From Proteromonas lacertae (taxonomy: Eukaryota > Sar > Bigyra > Opalinata > Proteromonadidae): a DNA stretch of 23,499 nt. Shown here one piece after another: positions 1 through 11,400 of this stretch. Position numbers and translations under genes: made by a program. The stretch lies in the NCBI GenBank assembly GCA_002245135.1, contig NGBS01000966.1, forward strand, positions 1 to 23,499, written 5' to 3'. Each line of letters opens with the position of its first letter. Position 1 is the stretch's first letter. The notes under the pieces were generated by a model that was given only the letters and a program-made list of their open reading frames with translations, searched no databases and was not told the origin of the DNA.

Positions 1-1
1 T

Positions 2-1045
2 GATAATGTACAATTAGATATAAACAGAGCTGAATCATTAAAAGAAGAAGCAATCAATGATTGGATAAAATATAGAGGATTAAATAGAGCTTTGAATATA
101 AGAAAAACACTAGCAAAAGCTACAAAGACGAAGAAAGATCCTTATGCTTTGAAATTACAAGTATCTGAAGATAAAGCTGCATTAAAGATCCAAAAAGCAT
201 ATAGAAATCATATCGGAAGAATGAAAACAAAGGAAGAGCAAGAAGGATAATAAGAGAGTATGGTTGTAGAATCGCTGATGTAACAGAAAGAATCAATACA
301 TTTATGGAAGAAAAAGAGATGATAATGGATAGAATTAAACAAATTAAAGAGAATTTGAATGATATTGAAAGAGAAAAGAATCATCAAGAAAAGCTAATGG
401 AAGTATATATGTTTTATATTATATTTTATTTTAATTAGAAAACTGCTGAAGAAGGTGATATGTTGTTTAGTAGATTAAAAGAGACAGAAAGAGTAAAGAA
501 AGATATTTCTGAAGAAATAAAAGATTTTGAAAATGTTAATGATGATGGAATGATAGGTTATAGAATTCAAGATTTAAAACCAAAAGAAGAAATTGAACAG
601 AAAGAAAGAAATTGGAATGGTTTAGGAAAAGGAATTCCACAAAGATCGGATAAAAGAGATATTGATTTATATAGACCATATACAAGGCAGAATTATAAAT
701 GTGAAAGATATATTGAGAGTATTAGTAATGCAGTTTCAATCGCTGGAAATCCTACTCTATCTTCGTTTAATACATCATCATTTAATATTTCAAAGAGTGA
801 ACCAGATGTATATATATATATATATATATATATTGTTAATAATGTTATTTTTATAGTTGAGTTGTGTAAAGAAGAAAATGAAGAAAACAAAACCACAGAA
901 AAATGCAAATAGATTGATGGAAAGTGGATCAAGGTTTTTAGGAAGTGGTTTAGGTTATGAAAAGAGTGGATTTGATATTTATGAAAAAGTATCATTAAAA
1001 GGATCTCCTAAACATTTAGCTACTGAATTTAAAAAGAAACAATAA
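2..1045 (+). CDS. IQ-motif coiled-coil protein, 5' end outside window
   Basis: Partial gene entering from the left edge. An IQ calmodulin-binding motif is visible near nt 178-225 (AALKIQKAYRNHIGRMK: Q, R and GR in the IQxxxRxxxGR pattern). It is followed by a charged helical stretch (VTERINTFMEEKEMIMDRI and on) typical of a coiled coil. Introns are 403-438 (36 nt, phase 0) and 808-856 (49 nt, mostly a TA repeat). The last exon ends in a basic/Gly tail (GSGLGYEKSGFDIYEK) at a TAA at 1043-1045. The frame breaks once near 240-255: the IQ frame runs into TAA TAA at 248-253, while the coiled-coil frame is open across that point (IIREYGCRIADV). I read this as one gene with one base missing. The alternative is two genes, the second starting at ATG 304. 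I do not recognise the family. Association with the cytoskeleton or cilium is inferred only from the IQ plus coiled-coil make-up and the neighbours. Confidence 0.6.
809..832. repeat. (TA)12 microsatellite inside an intron
   Basis: Twelve TA units directly follow the GT of the second intron of the IQ-motif gene, so the repeat forms part of the donor site. Length change here would alter only the intron. Confidence 0.9.
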
Positions 1046-1165
1046 TAATATAAAGAATAAATAGTTTTTAAAAGAATAATAATTTAAATATTTTTTATAC
1101 CTATTTCTTCTTTTAAATTGGTAAATCTTCTTTCGTTTCACCTTCATTCTCTTCATTGTTAACAT

Positions 1166-2020
1166 CTATACTTTCATTTCTAACAGGTAATGATGATTAT
1201 TCATTTCATTATCTATCAAAACATCTCCATCATATTCACAAATATCTCTGTAAATTGTTTTATCAAATTTTTCAACTTCAAATGTTTTGTAAGTGATATA
1301 TAATATCATAACTAATATTATAAACTTAATAATGTGAGAGAAAAAAGCTGATTCATTAACATTTAATATCAAATTCTCATTATATTGATAAACAGTTGGA
1401 ACTATTGATATTTCTATAAAATTATCATCAAAATTATCATTCTCTTCATTTTGATAATTTACCTCCCCATGATCTTTTTGGCTTTGGAATAAGAAATTCA
1501 ATCATTTTTGATTCATAATCTTCTGGTTTTAAACTAATATAACTCTCAACATACTTTATATCATCTTTATTATGGTGTTTGATTTGTTTAATATATAAGA
1601 ATGGTTTATTAGCTATTTCAATGTATCATTGTTGTTTTATATATACTATTGTTAAAGTAAAAATAAGGTGTACATGGTTTAGTCATCTTATTATTCTCAC
1701 AAAGCTGTTTTATTTCCTCAGAATTTGCTTCTTTATAGTTTTCTTCATAATCAAAATAGACAATACATCTTACACCTTTTCTTTCTTTATAACAACTAGA
1801 TTCCATGTCTTCATTTTGTAATATTATTTTTAGCTTTTCTAGCTTAGGTTCTTTAATTTCTTTCTATTAAATTGTATAAAAGTGAATAATAAAGGAATAC
1901 ATTCAATGTTACTGTGTTAGCTATCCTCAACCCTTTTTTTCTCACCATTCACACTATTTAGATATATTATATAATCCGATTATACAATATGATGAATAAA
2001 AGCAATAAACATAAATACAT
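1166..2020 (-). CDS. Unknown secretory-pathway protein: signal peptide, luminal domain, one TM
   Basis: Six-exon model giving 221 aa. The exon lengths sum to a multiple of three. Introns: 1954-1985 (32 nt), 1921-1945 (25 nt), 1864-1912 (49 nt), 1613-1646 (34 nt), 1414-1462 (49 nt). The N-terminus is a clear signal peptide (MYLCLLLLFIIFVNANTK). A luminal domain of about 150 residues has several Cys (ESSCYKERKGVRCIVYFDY; LCENNKMTKPCTPYFYF). One membrane helix (IIKFIILVMILYITYKTF) and an acidic cytosolic tail follow. The internal splice joins are convincing because they connect open frames across stops, for example WG|EISIVP. The two N-terminal introns are less sure, and the 25-nt one is the shortest in the window. 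Past the TAG at 1166 another frame stays open for about 27 codons (PVRNESIDVNNEENEGETKE), so the real tail may be longer. I do not recognise the family. Confidence 0.55.
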
Positions 2021-2184
2021 AAAGAACAAATCTTCGTTTAAATTATTCTTGTTTTCTTTTTCGAATTTTCTTCCGGAATAAAACAATAACAACAACAAAA
2101 TAATAAATGAACTAACAGATTGTTAAATAAATATGTATAATTGAAATGGATAAATACACTATGATAAATTATAAAGAAAATTGT

Positions 2185-2752
2185 TTAATCATCGTCGTCA
2201 TCCCAATCGCATTCTTCTGTTGGAACAAATTCTTTTTCTATTTCATAAACATATCCTGGATCACCAGGTTTCAGACGATTCATCTCAAATACATTATTCA
2301 TTTCTGCTTTTGCTTTATTGAGGTCTTCTGGATCTACTTTATTCAAATCAACTATGCATAATATAACATTAAATAAATAAAAATACCTGAACAACTATCT
2401 ATTAGTTTCTTCACCAATCTATCGAGCTATTTAATAAAAACCATATTATTAGTAATATACTTGCTTATCTGTTTTATCTGTTAATGGTACTCTTCTACCA
2501 AAATGGTCTTTCACTTTGGTTGCAACTTCTATTGGATTCTACGCAAATAGAGAGCAGATATTTATACTGATGTTGCAGTCAAAGCATTGAGATGCATCGT
2601 TAGTAGATTTAACTTTTTTGTAGCTAAATCTTCATATTCTAACACTATTGCTGGTGGGTCATACTTTAGAGCAAATCTTTTTGGCTATTAAGATTAGATT
2701 GATGATAATGAATTAATTGAAATGTTTATAAATATACCTTTCTACCGCTCAT
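2185..2752 (-). CDS. CEP19: Centrosomal protein CEP19 homologue
   Basis: Five exons encode 138 aa. Introns are 2685-2737, 2539-2567, 2427-2460 and 2352-2386 (53, 29, 34 and 35 nt). The N-terminus PKRFALKYDPPAIVLEYED matches the PPAI-L-YE region of CEP19. The C-terminus carries the family signature: DLNKVDPEDLNKAKAEM, then DPGYVYEIEKEF and CDWDDDDD, equivalent to human DLNKLDDKELAKRKSIM, DPNFVYDIEVEF and CGWD. Length is close to the human protein (about 163 aa). In animals CEP19 is recruited to the mother centriole by FOP and CEP350 and brings RABL2 to the ciliary base to license intraflagellar transport entry. The same role here is inferred from the conserved C-terminal block. ATG 2752 is chosen because it opens the frame just upstream of the conserved block. 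The gene is transcribed away from the CFAP97-like gene further right. Confidence 0.88.
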
Positions 2753-2957
2753 TGATGAAATTTAAATTAAAAAATTCAAACTGTTTTGATTAATTTCAAA
2801 CACCCATTTATTTTTTTCACACACCGAATTATTTAAAAACATTGTATAAGCTTAACAAAACAGTTATAACAAGAATATTTATATAAATAAAATAAAATAA
2901 ATTATAAAAACAATGATCATTGTCTTGAAACTCTCTGTTTATGCCATTTACCTTTTT

Positions 2958-3018
2958 CTTACATTTCAATTAAAGAATCTAAACATCAATTAATATTGAT
3001 GTAAAAAAAAAGGGATAT
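2958..3018 (-). other. Candidate U12-like intron in the zinc-finger gene
   Basis: On the minus strand ATATCCCTTTTTT follows the codon for the first His of the third finger. It ends at AATGTAAG, with TTCTTTAAT (near U12 branch consensus) 12 nt before the end. Splicing leads to the region encoding GKWHKQRVSRQ, which would complete the finger, but the frame fits only if one A is missing from the run after GTAAG. Donor and branch agree reasonably with U12 rules, while the frame problem keeps confidence low. Confidence 0.25.
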
Positions 3019-3710
3019 ATGTTCAAGTAATTGATTTTTACTAGTAAACTGTTTCTTACACAAAGAACAATACAACATTCTTTTTCTCAAATTCTCAGAA
3101 TTTGAGTGTTCTACAGATTCTCTATGGTCTTTAAATGAGTCTAATGAATAAAATTGAATTTGACAAGTTGGACAAAACAGTTCAATTCCTTTACTGAAGT
3201 TTTTATCACTATCAAAAAACTCTCTTAATTTCTTCGTGTGTGTATTACTCAATCCATGATTCTATGTATAAATACAATTAATTCAATTCTATACATGTAT
3301 TTCCTTCCTAGTTTTGAAGTCTTGAAGACATATATGACATTTTGCATAAATATTTGATTCAACTTGTGTTTCTATTTCTTTAATTTCTTTTTCAATTTCT
3401 TTCTCTTCCCTGAATTATATAAACATGAATGATTATAAATACTCTGATGATTCTGATTCTGATAGTGGTGGTGGTTCTATTTCTGGAGTTTCTTGTAACT
3501 CTTTTTCTAATTCTTTTATTTTTTCATCAAGAGCTAATAAAATTAATAAATAATATTATTACCTGATAAAGTGACTTCTTTTATATTTACTTTGATTTCT
3601 TCTTTTTTATGATGATGTTTTTTCTTTAGTAATGCTCCAAAAGGCAAGGATTTCTTTTTTTTCTCTTTAGATTTATGCTTCTTTTCATGCTTGTGGTGTT
3701 CTTTTGACAT
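2986..3710 (-). CDS. C2H2/U1-type zinc-finger protein
   Basis: Four exons give about 209 aa. Introns are 3534-3562, 3410-3442 and 3262-3294 (29, 33 and 33 nt), all joined in frame. The N-terminus is a His/Lys-rich basic tract (MSKEHHKHEKKHKSKEKKKK). Next comes an acidic coiled-coil-like segment, then three zinc-finger units of the U1/matrin type: CHICLQDFKTRKEIHNHGLS, then CPTCQIQFYSLDSFKDHRES, then CSLCKKQFTSKNQLLEH. Such fingers commonly bind RNA or DNA, and nuclear location is inferred from the basic tail. The third finger lacks its last His in the plain reading, which ends at TGA 2986. Just downstream another frame reads GKWHKQRVSRQ with a stop at 2917, exactly the missing His and basic end of a U1-type finger. 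A non-GT intron (see the candidate at 2958-3018) plus one missing base would join them. Specific orthology is not recognised. Confidence 0.7.
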
Positions 3711-3786
3711 TTAAATAAAAAAGAGTTTGATTCCTTATCAAGCTTTTATTCGTTATTTTATTTTTTTGATTTTCTAGTTAATCAAA

Positions 3787-5933
3787 ATGCCAATGGGTGG
3801 TTCGAATAAGTGGTGGGCGAAAGAGTGTTTTGAAACGCCACAAGCAAAGACTTCAAAATACTCGTTGTATGATTGATTGCACTGAACCTGAATCTTGGAA
3901 GAAAAGACCAAAAGCTTCATTGAAACAGAAGAGAGGTATTATTTTCGTTATAAATTTCCATATAGTTCGATGTACACAGATTGATTATGAAAATAGAGTA
4001 TTATTAGAAAGAATTATTACATGTCCAACATATATACCAGCTCCAATAAATCCAAAAACATGGAACAAAAGGCCAGTTCCGGCTCGTGTTACAGAAATCA
4101 GTAAAATAAATGATGAAAACTTAGTATTCATTTAATCTTATAAAATAAATAGAAATTATATGTTAGATTACAAAATACAAGAGGTGTATACTCAGTAGCA
4201 CAATGGGAAAAAGATCATGCCAGAAATCAAGAAGTAATTCATTCACATTTAGCATTAGCTACACCAGTTGACAGTAAGAAAAAACGAAGACAACAACAAA
4301 CTGCATCAAGAAAGGCACCTCGTCAAATAGTGGATAGATCAACTTCAGATGGTGATATTTATTATGGATCAGTTCCAAATGGCAGTAAACCACGTCGTTT
4401 ACCTCCTTTAGATCCTAAAAATAGACCTCCAAGAGAAGCATTCTTAGATGAATCAGAAATAGAAGAAAGACAAAGAAAAGAGGAATTACAGAAGTTACAA
4501 CAACAACAACAAAATCAACAAAGAGTAGAGAAGAAATTATATGAACCAGCTAAAAGTATCAGTCAAAAGAATAATGAAGAGAGTAATATCCAAACAGTAC
4601 AACAACCAGTACAGCAATACAAACAACAGAAATCTACAAAACAATCAGAACCTCAACATTATCCAATTAAACATGAAGAAGAAGAAGATGATGAAGAAGG
4701 AGATGATGAAATGGAAGATAATGAATTAGAAGATTATTATAATCGTGAAAATATGTGTGATATTGCATTACAAGTAGATTTAGATGATGAAAATGATGAG
4801 AATGTAATGTATGGAACAATTAATGAATCAGAAATGAATAATCAATTATATGCACCAGCTGGTAGAGGATCAGTTACTAGTAATAATAATAATAATAATA
4901 CAGGTGTTAATTATTCACCAAATTCAACAAAAGGTAAATCACCAGATCAAAGTAAAGGAAAATCACCTTTTACAAAAGTGACTAAAGAATTTACATCTCC
5001 TAAATTATTAGATTTACATCCATTACGTAGATCCAAACCACATTTACATCGTCATCATAAGAATCGAAAGAGTGTTAAACCTCAGGATTATTTACGTGAA
5101 TCCTTCGCTTCTTCTGAAGATACAAGTGTTACTGAAGCTACTTTGAATAATTTCGTAGTGGATCAATTAGTGAATGAAATATGTAATGATGTTGCTGATG
5201 AATATAGTGATAGTTATAGTGATGATGATTATATTAGACCAGTAAGGAGAAATAGTGAACCATCTTCATCACCATTGAAAGATAATCATTTTGAGAGTAA
5301 TAATGAAGAAGAAGAAGGAGAAGGAGAAGAAGAAAGAGAAGAGAATGTAAAGCCAAAACTGCACCAGGTAATGTTGAGAATAGAGATAGTAATAATAATA
5401 ATATTAATAATAATAATGTGAAAGAAGATGAAGATGAAACTCAATTACAAGATTTTACTGAAGAACCAGAACCAGAACGACAACAAGAAAATACAAAAGA
5501 AGAGGAAAAAGAACATCAAAAAGAATCATTTATCCATTATCAATCATCCATAAGTACCAACAGTGAAATGAATACTTATTATGATGATTATGTGAATAAT
5601 ATAGTTGATGAAGCAAACCATGAAGTTGCCTCTGATTTAACAGATTCACGAACATCCTCAAGAATATCATCTAGAAATATATCATCACGAAATGCATCAG
5701 GTAGAAATTCATCTGGTAGAAGTCATAGGAGCTTGAATGATTTAATGATAAATAATAATAATGAAAATGAACAAATGAAAAATAGTATTATTCAAAACAC
5801 TGTTACTGAGAATGATGTTGAAGAAAGTTTTGATGATTTTGAAGAGAAGAAGAAGAGCGAAGAAAATGCCAAGGAAGAAGAAAAGAAAGAAGATTCTGGA
5901 GATGATTTTGAAGATGATAATGAGTTTATGTAA
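3787..5933 (+). CDS. CFAP97/hemingway-like acidic protein
   Basis: About 695 aa in three exons. Introns are 3936-3965 (30 nt) and 4124-4152 (29 nt). The N-terminal ~150 residues resemble the CFAP97 (KIAA1430/hemingway) domain: SVLKRHKQRLQNTRCMID with ESW-KKRPKASLKQKR, then the helix QIDYENRVLLERI, then repeated W-P segments and VAQWEKDHARNQ. The IDxxxP...IEyENrxLLekI arrangement is the family hallmark. CFAP97 proteins are axonemal or ciliary and needed for motile cilia or sperm in animals. The rest is low complexity: Gln runs, Glu/Asp blocks, Asn runs and an R-S-S/N-rich patch. Two frame breaks occur. One near 3815-3830 separates MPMGGSNKWWAKE from SVLKRHKQ (one extra base or two missing). 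One near 5350-5365 separates VKPK from TAPGNVENR (one A short in an A-run). Both flanks stay open, so the gene looks functional. Start ATG 3787 lies 76 bp from the divergent zinc-finger start. Confidence 0.65.
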
Positions 5934-6091
5934 AAAAAGATTAAATAAATATTCAAAAAAAGTGTAGATTAATAATAATTTATTTAAATATATTATTTTC
6001 ATTTTGTATTGTATGTGTATATATTTTTATAAATGTGAAATGAAAATTTACATCAAGCCAAGTTTTCTTCTCATTTTTTCTAATCAATTAA

Positions 6092-8300
6092 ATGAATCAT
6101 CTATTCATTTTGGTTTGCTTATTTAGTTTGTGTATATTTAATTTATTTTACTGTATTAGATTTTGCAAATATTTGTTGTATTAATCCAAAAGAAGTTGAT
6201 CTAGAAATAGAGAAAGAAGAAAGCAAATCACATTTGAGAAGTCTAAGTATTTTTGGATTTTTAAATGATTTAAAACACAAAGATGTTGTTCATGTTCATG
6301 AAGATTATCAAATTGGTAGTAAAACAAGACAATTTGCAATAAAATTTAATATGACAGGAAAGAAGATAATAGGTGATTATCCATTTAGGACAATTAATAT
6401 TACCTACAGAAATAGTGAATTTCTACATGTTCTTGGTAAATGTGAAAACTTAGAAATACATCATGTTCATTTTAGAATACTTGCCTTACCCAATACAGTA
6501 TTGAAAGGAAGTCTTATGTATTCACTTTCAAATGCAGTCTTAAATGATGTAATAATCGAAATAGCCAATGATATAACAATTGAATCTGTTAGTGGTATTT
6601 TAGCTGGTAGTTTGTATAATACAACTCTATTAAATGTTGGTATAATATTCAACAATATGATAATGAGAAGTATATCTGAAGTATCTATAGGAATAATAAG
6701 TAGTATAGTAGAATATACAAATTATGGTAGTGATAATTTACAGTATATAAATGGAGTATATTTAAAAGGGAAAAAGTTAACAATAGAATCATATAATAGT
6801 AGTGATGATGAAAGTATCAAACTTACCCCTACATCGTTAGGTTTATTATTTGGTGGAATAATTAAAATATTCGATTATTATTATCTTGATGATGATGATG
6901 ATGATGAAGATGATAGATTTAAGTTTAATGATAATAGTTTATATATAACAAATTCATTTGTGAGTATTTCAGAATTAGTTTTTAATACAACAAAAGCAGA
7001 TAATTTTAGTGTAGGTGGATTTGTTGGGATATTTGTATCGCCAATCAGAAACGTTGTTATTGATAAATGTTTTGTAGATATAAAGAAAATACAGATGGTT
7101 GAACCAGTTTCAGTATTTGGATATATTATTGGAAGATCTGCATCTAAAATGATTATTAATAACACGTGGGTAGAAATGAATTTTGATAGATTAAATATGA
7201 AAGATGAAGAATATATGGGAATTGTAGGAGATATGACAAATAATAATGAATTTCTTATTGAATTATATATTATTGGCAGTTACTTTATTATTACACTACC
7301 AAATCATGTTAGTAACAGAAATTATATACTTCCACAAAGAATAGGATATATAACTGGTGCAATGACTGATGAGGATAAATTATATGTAAATAATGATTAT
7401 ATATATATAAAGAGTAATTATCAAAACAAAAATAAACCATTAGAAATAAAAGCATTTGGAGATCATGTAGGAAATATAAAACATTTATCAATAAAGAAAT
7501 TCTATGTAATCAGTAATAATTCCAATATAATGATTCATAAATATAAAAACATTTTAAATCCTTCAAGTTATGAAGAATTTAAGAAAAATAATAATTTAAC
7601 AGATTTTGAATATTCTAATTCTAGAAACTTATTAATAAATAAAAACATGATATATGAAGATAATATTAATTCATTTATTCCCAATGATAATATAATAATT
7701 TTATCAAATCTTGAAATCTATGAAAATAATATAAACGAAATAGACTGTAAATCAGATTTATTATTACAAAGTCGAATGAGTTTAAAAAGTATAAACGAAT
7801 CAATAACTTTGAAAATAAAACAAAATCCATCACGAATATTGAATCTATCTGATTCTATAGTAATAACAAATGAATGGCATAATTTGGATTTTAAACTATA
7901 TGAATTAGAAATCAATGCCAATGAAAATATAGAATTTAGTATCTGGTTAAATGGTGGAGATAAAATAAATATGAAAATCAAATTTTCTATATCATGTTCA
8001 ACACATCATAAACCGATAGAAAGAATAACAATAGTTAATGATAATGTAAAACCAACTAATCCAATAACAGTTAAACCAAGTGAGAGTGTTACAATAAAAC
8101 CAACTGAATCAAATGATCCAATTCCCAAATATTCTGGAATGAAACAATTTATAATATTTATATGTGGTATTTTGTTATTAATAATCATCTTATACTGTCT
8201 TTATCGAAAAGCCAATCATGAAGAAGATGAAAATGAATATGTTTCAGTAGTTCAAGATCCAGAAGAAGCTGAACACTTTTTAGATGCATCTAATAACTAA
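6092..8300 (+). CDS. Single-pass surface protein with repetitive, probably beta-rich ectodomain
   Basis: Two exons encode 726 aa. The only intron is 6132-6159 (28 nt) and falls inside the signal peptide. The spliced N-terminus reads MNHLFILVCLFSLYFANICC, a good signal peptide that the unspliced reading lacks. The ectodomain (about residues 25-675) is rich in Asn, Ile and Ser with many N-x-S/T sites. It alternates strand-like segments with short Gly turns (GILAGSLYNTTLLNVGIIF; SVGGFVGIFVSP), suggesting a parallel beta-helix or GLUG-like repeat fold. A Pro/Thr stalk follows, with repeated ITVKPSES and VTIKPTES units. A membrane helix (FIIFICGILLLIIILYCLY) and an acidic tail of about 35 residues end the protein. 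No enzyme motif is visible. A surface adhesin or receptor role is an inference from topology only. The gene runs convergent with the prominin gene, 137 bp between stops. Confidence 0.75.
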
Positions 8301-8437
8301 TTGATAATAACTAATTTTGAATATATAATATATATTAGTGAGATTTGAAAATTAACAAATTTTCCTCAATTACACAATTTCTATAGAATGAAGTGCTTAT
8401 ATTTATAATAATAATTATTTTTAATGATATTTTCTTA

Positions 8438-11400
8438 TTACTTCTTCTTCTTTCTCATTTGAAATGCTCCATTATCTTCTGGTGCTGTGTTACTTTCTTT
8501 CTTTTCTAACTTCTTAGATTTCTTATCTTCTCGTTCTCGCTTCTTTCGTTCTTTTTCATCTTCTTTGCCTTTCTTCTTTTCTTCCTTTTGTTTCTTTTCA
8601 AATTCTTTCGAAGGAGTTTTAAACTCTGTTAGATCTCCTTCACCCAAACACACATTAGCACATGGAATACTACATGTTGAAACAAACATAAATATTCCAA
8701 TCAATACAGAAGCAGCTGATAATGCAATTGCATCATTCATTAAATCACAACATACTAAGTCCACTATTGGTCTTCCAATACTAGTTATTGTATCACATGA
8801 AGCAATTCCTTTTTTGCCTAATATTGAAAATATGAAATCATGTAACATATCAGTTACTCCATTCTGTACTACATCCATGATTGGATCAATAATTTCACTT
8901 TTTAACATACCTGTATCTTTTAGAGTATCATTGATCATAGTTACTACTTCATCATCATATATACTTTTTGCTAGACTATAAATTCCTTCAGCTGTTCTGT
9001 TTCTATATAATAATAATATAATAAATTAAATACAATGGAGCTGGAATATCATCACAATTACCTCCTAAATATCCTTTTATTATATCCTCCAAATATATAT
9101 TAGCATCAAGTTCATAACCACTCATAGTTCCATTAAGTTTTAATGTCTTACTACTTTCATTGTATGCCATATCCATACCCATCACATCTTTTTTATTTAA
9201 TTGTTTAGTAACAGTATCTATTTCAACTGCTATATCAGCTATATCTGGAACCATATTACATAATACCATTGGGATAATACCAAATATTCCAAAAAAGGCG
9301 AATAACAACAATACACAACTACAGCAACAAGCAACTAATGAGAATTGACATTCACAACAACAATTATGACCTTTCAATCTAAAACCAACATACATCAACT
9401 GAATTAAGAATAAGAATAATGGGAAAACAATTCTATATAATAATAATATATAATAATAATATATATACACTATAGTCTGAACAACTCCTATTCCTATTCC
9501 AGCATATTTTAAATATTTTGCATTATCACTTTTATCATCTTCAGGTTTACCTGTAAATAAACTCAATTTAGCAGTATTCCATACTTCATTAACAGTTTCT
9601 TTAATACATTGACTTGTAAGACATTCAATATTTGTTGTATTTTCAGCAAAAATAAAACCTTCTGTTCTATTAGTAGCATTTTCAAACATTTCAGCAATTG
9701 TTGCTTTTCCTCCAAGTGTAAGTATATAAGTAAGATAATCTGTACTATCTTTAAATTGATTTCTATCAGCTATTTTTACAACTACATCTTTATAGTCTTT
9801 ATATTCATTATCATCTTCTTTAAAAAATTTACTAAATGATGGATCATTAGGAAATACACTAAGAAAATATACAATATTTATTAATATAAATACTAATTAA
9901 TAATACTTAACACCCAATCTTCTGTTTTACTAATTGCTTTATTCCATTCAGTAAAGTCTATCTCTGAAAAAACATGTAATTCATTTGTAAAATTATCAAC
10001 AAGATGTGCCACATTTTCTATTAAACCACCAATATGTGACATTGTATCAATATGTGCATTAAGAGGATTGACGAATAAATTTTGAAGTTTTCCTGCAACT
10101 ATAATTCTATAAATTAAATTATATATACAAGTATTTTTATCACCTGAATCATTCTTTGGAATTGGAATATTTAATTCGTCAAACATCGCTGTTGTATTAT
10201 CCAACTATTCATAGTTATATTTCTTTATATTTATACATAATTGTGATATTTCCTATAAGTATTTTCATTTATATCACTAAATGTGTCTATATTTCCAGTA
10301 ACACTATGCATTGTACTATTAACAGCACTTAATGGCTTTATAATTCCATCCATTTCAGATTTACCACTACTAATTTCTTTATTTACACTATCGTTCATAT
10401 TATTAAGGATAAATATAAAATAATAAATTAAATAAAAATGATATTAATGCACTCATACTATCATTCATACTCTTCATTGTATCTGGTAAAGTCTGAGCTA
10501 TAGCTATGTATGTTAAGTAAGAAATTGGCATTTCATTATTTATTTCTAACATTCTACTACTTTCACTAACTGATTTAGGATTTATTGCTGTATATAACTT
10601 ATCAAAATTATCAGATAAACCATTGTAAAAAGTAGAATTTGTAGGAATTGTAATAGAATTGGTGAAATATGATTTTAATTTATCACATGAAGATGAAGTT
10701 TTACAATTGTTATAAGAATCATAAACTTCTTTATCCAGATTATTGACTATATTTGCCAACTTAGTTAATTTTGTATCTGTAGCGGATATACTTTCGTTAT
10801 AAACTTTTTGAATTAATTCTAATGAATCGTAAATGCTTTTACTAACGTCATAAATCTTAAATATCATATTAGCAATATCAGTAATATTGGATGAAAAACT
10901 TCCAATATTCGCAGATTCTGCTGATTTTATTGCAGTATCCTTTATATTATCAATTATTTCTATAAATTGTGATGTGTTGAATGCTCCTGTTATATTTTGA
11001 TCAAAATTTTTAATAGTATTTATAATTGTATCAGTATCACCTGTCATTTCTGTAATTGAATCTGTCATATTACTCTATTTTAAATAAACTGTAATAAAAT
11101 GAAATATACGATATCTTTAATAGTATTACTCAGATCTTCGTTGTCTATTAAATTATCAACCATATTAGATAATTGATTTGTAATATTCTATGATATATAT
11201 ATAGAATTATAATAATACCTTAAAATATGGAACTATTTCTGTAATACTTAATACATTTTCCAATGTTTCTGCTATACCACTGAAACTTGGGATTGCATTC
11301 AATGTATCGTTTATTGATCCGATTATGCTTTTCAAGGAGTCTACATTCATATCATATAATGAAGTATTTATTGATAATAACTATAATACATATAACATAA

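Noticed and set aside
258-269. GTATGGTTGTAG, looks like a 12-nt intron near the IQ-gene frame break
   Set aside because: Far shorter than any other intron here, and removing it does not bypass the two upstream TAA codons.
3796-3806. GGTTCGAAT resembling a tRNA T-loop
   Set aside because: No acceptor or anticodon stem can be folded around it and it lies inside the CFAP97-like coding exon.
4101-4152. GTAAAATAAATG as donor of the second CFAP97-like intron
   Set aside because: It gives the wrong phase and an immediate stop. The donor at 4124 (GTATTC) joins in frame and fits the usual intron start.
8487-8981. 164-codon plus-strand frame at the prominin 3' end
   Set aside because: Antisense of the Lys/Glu-rich tail and last ectodomain of prominin. 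The minus frame matches the family topology and splices consistently.
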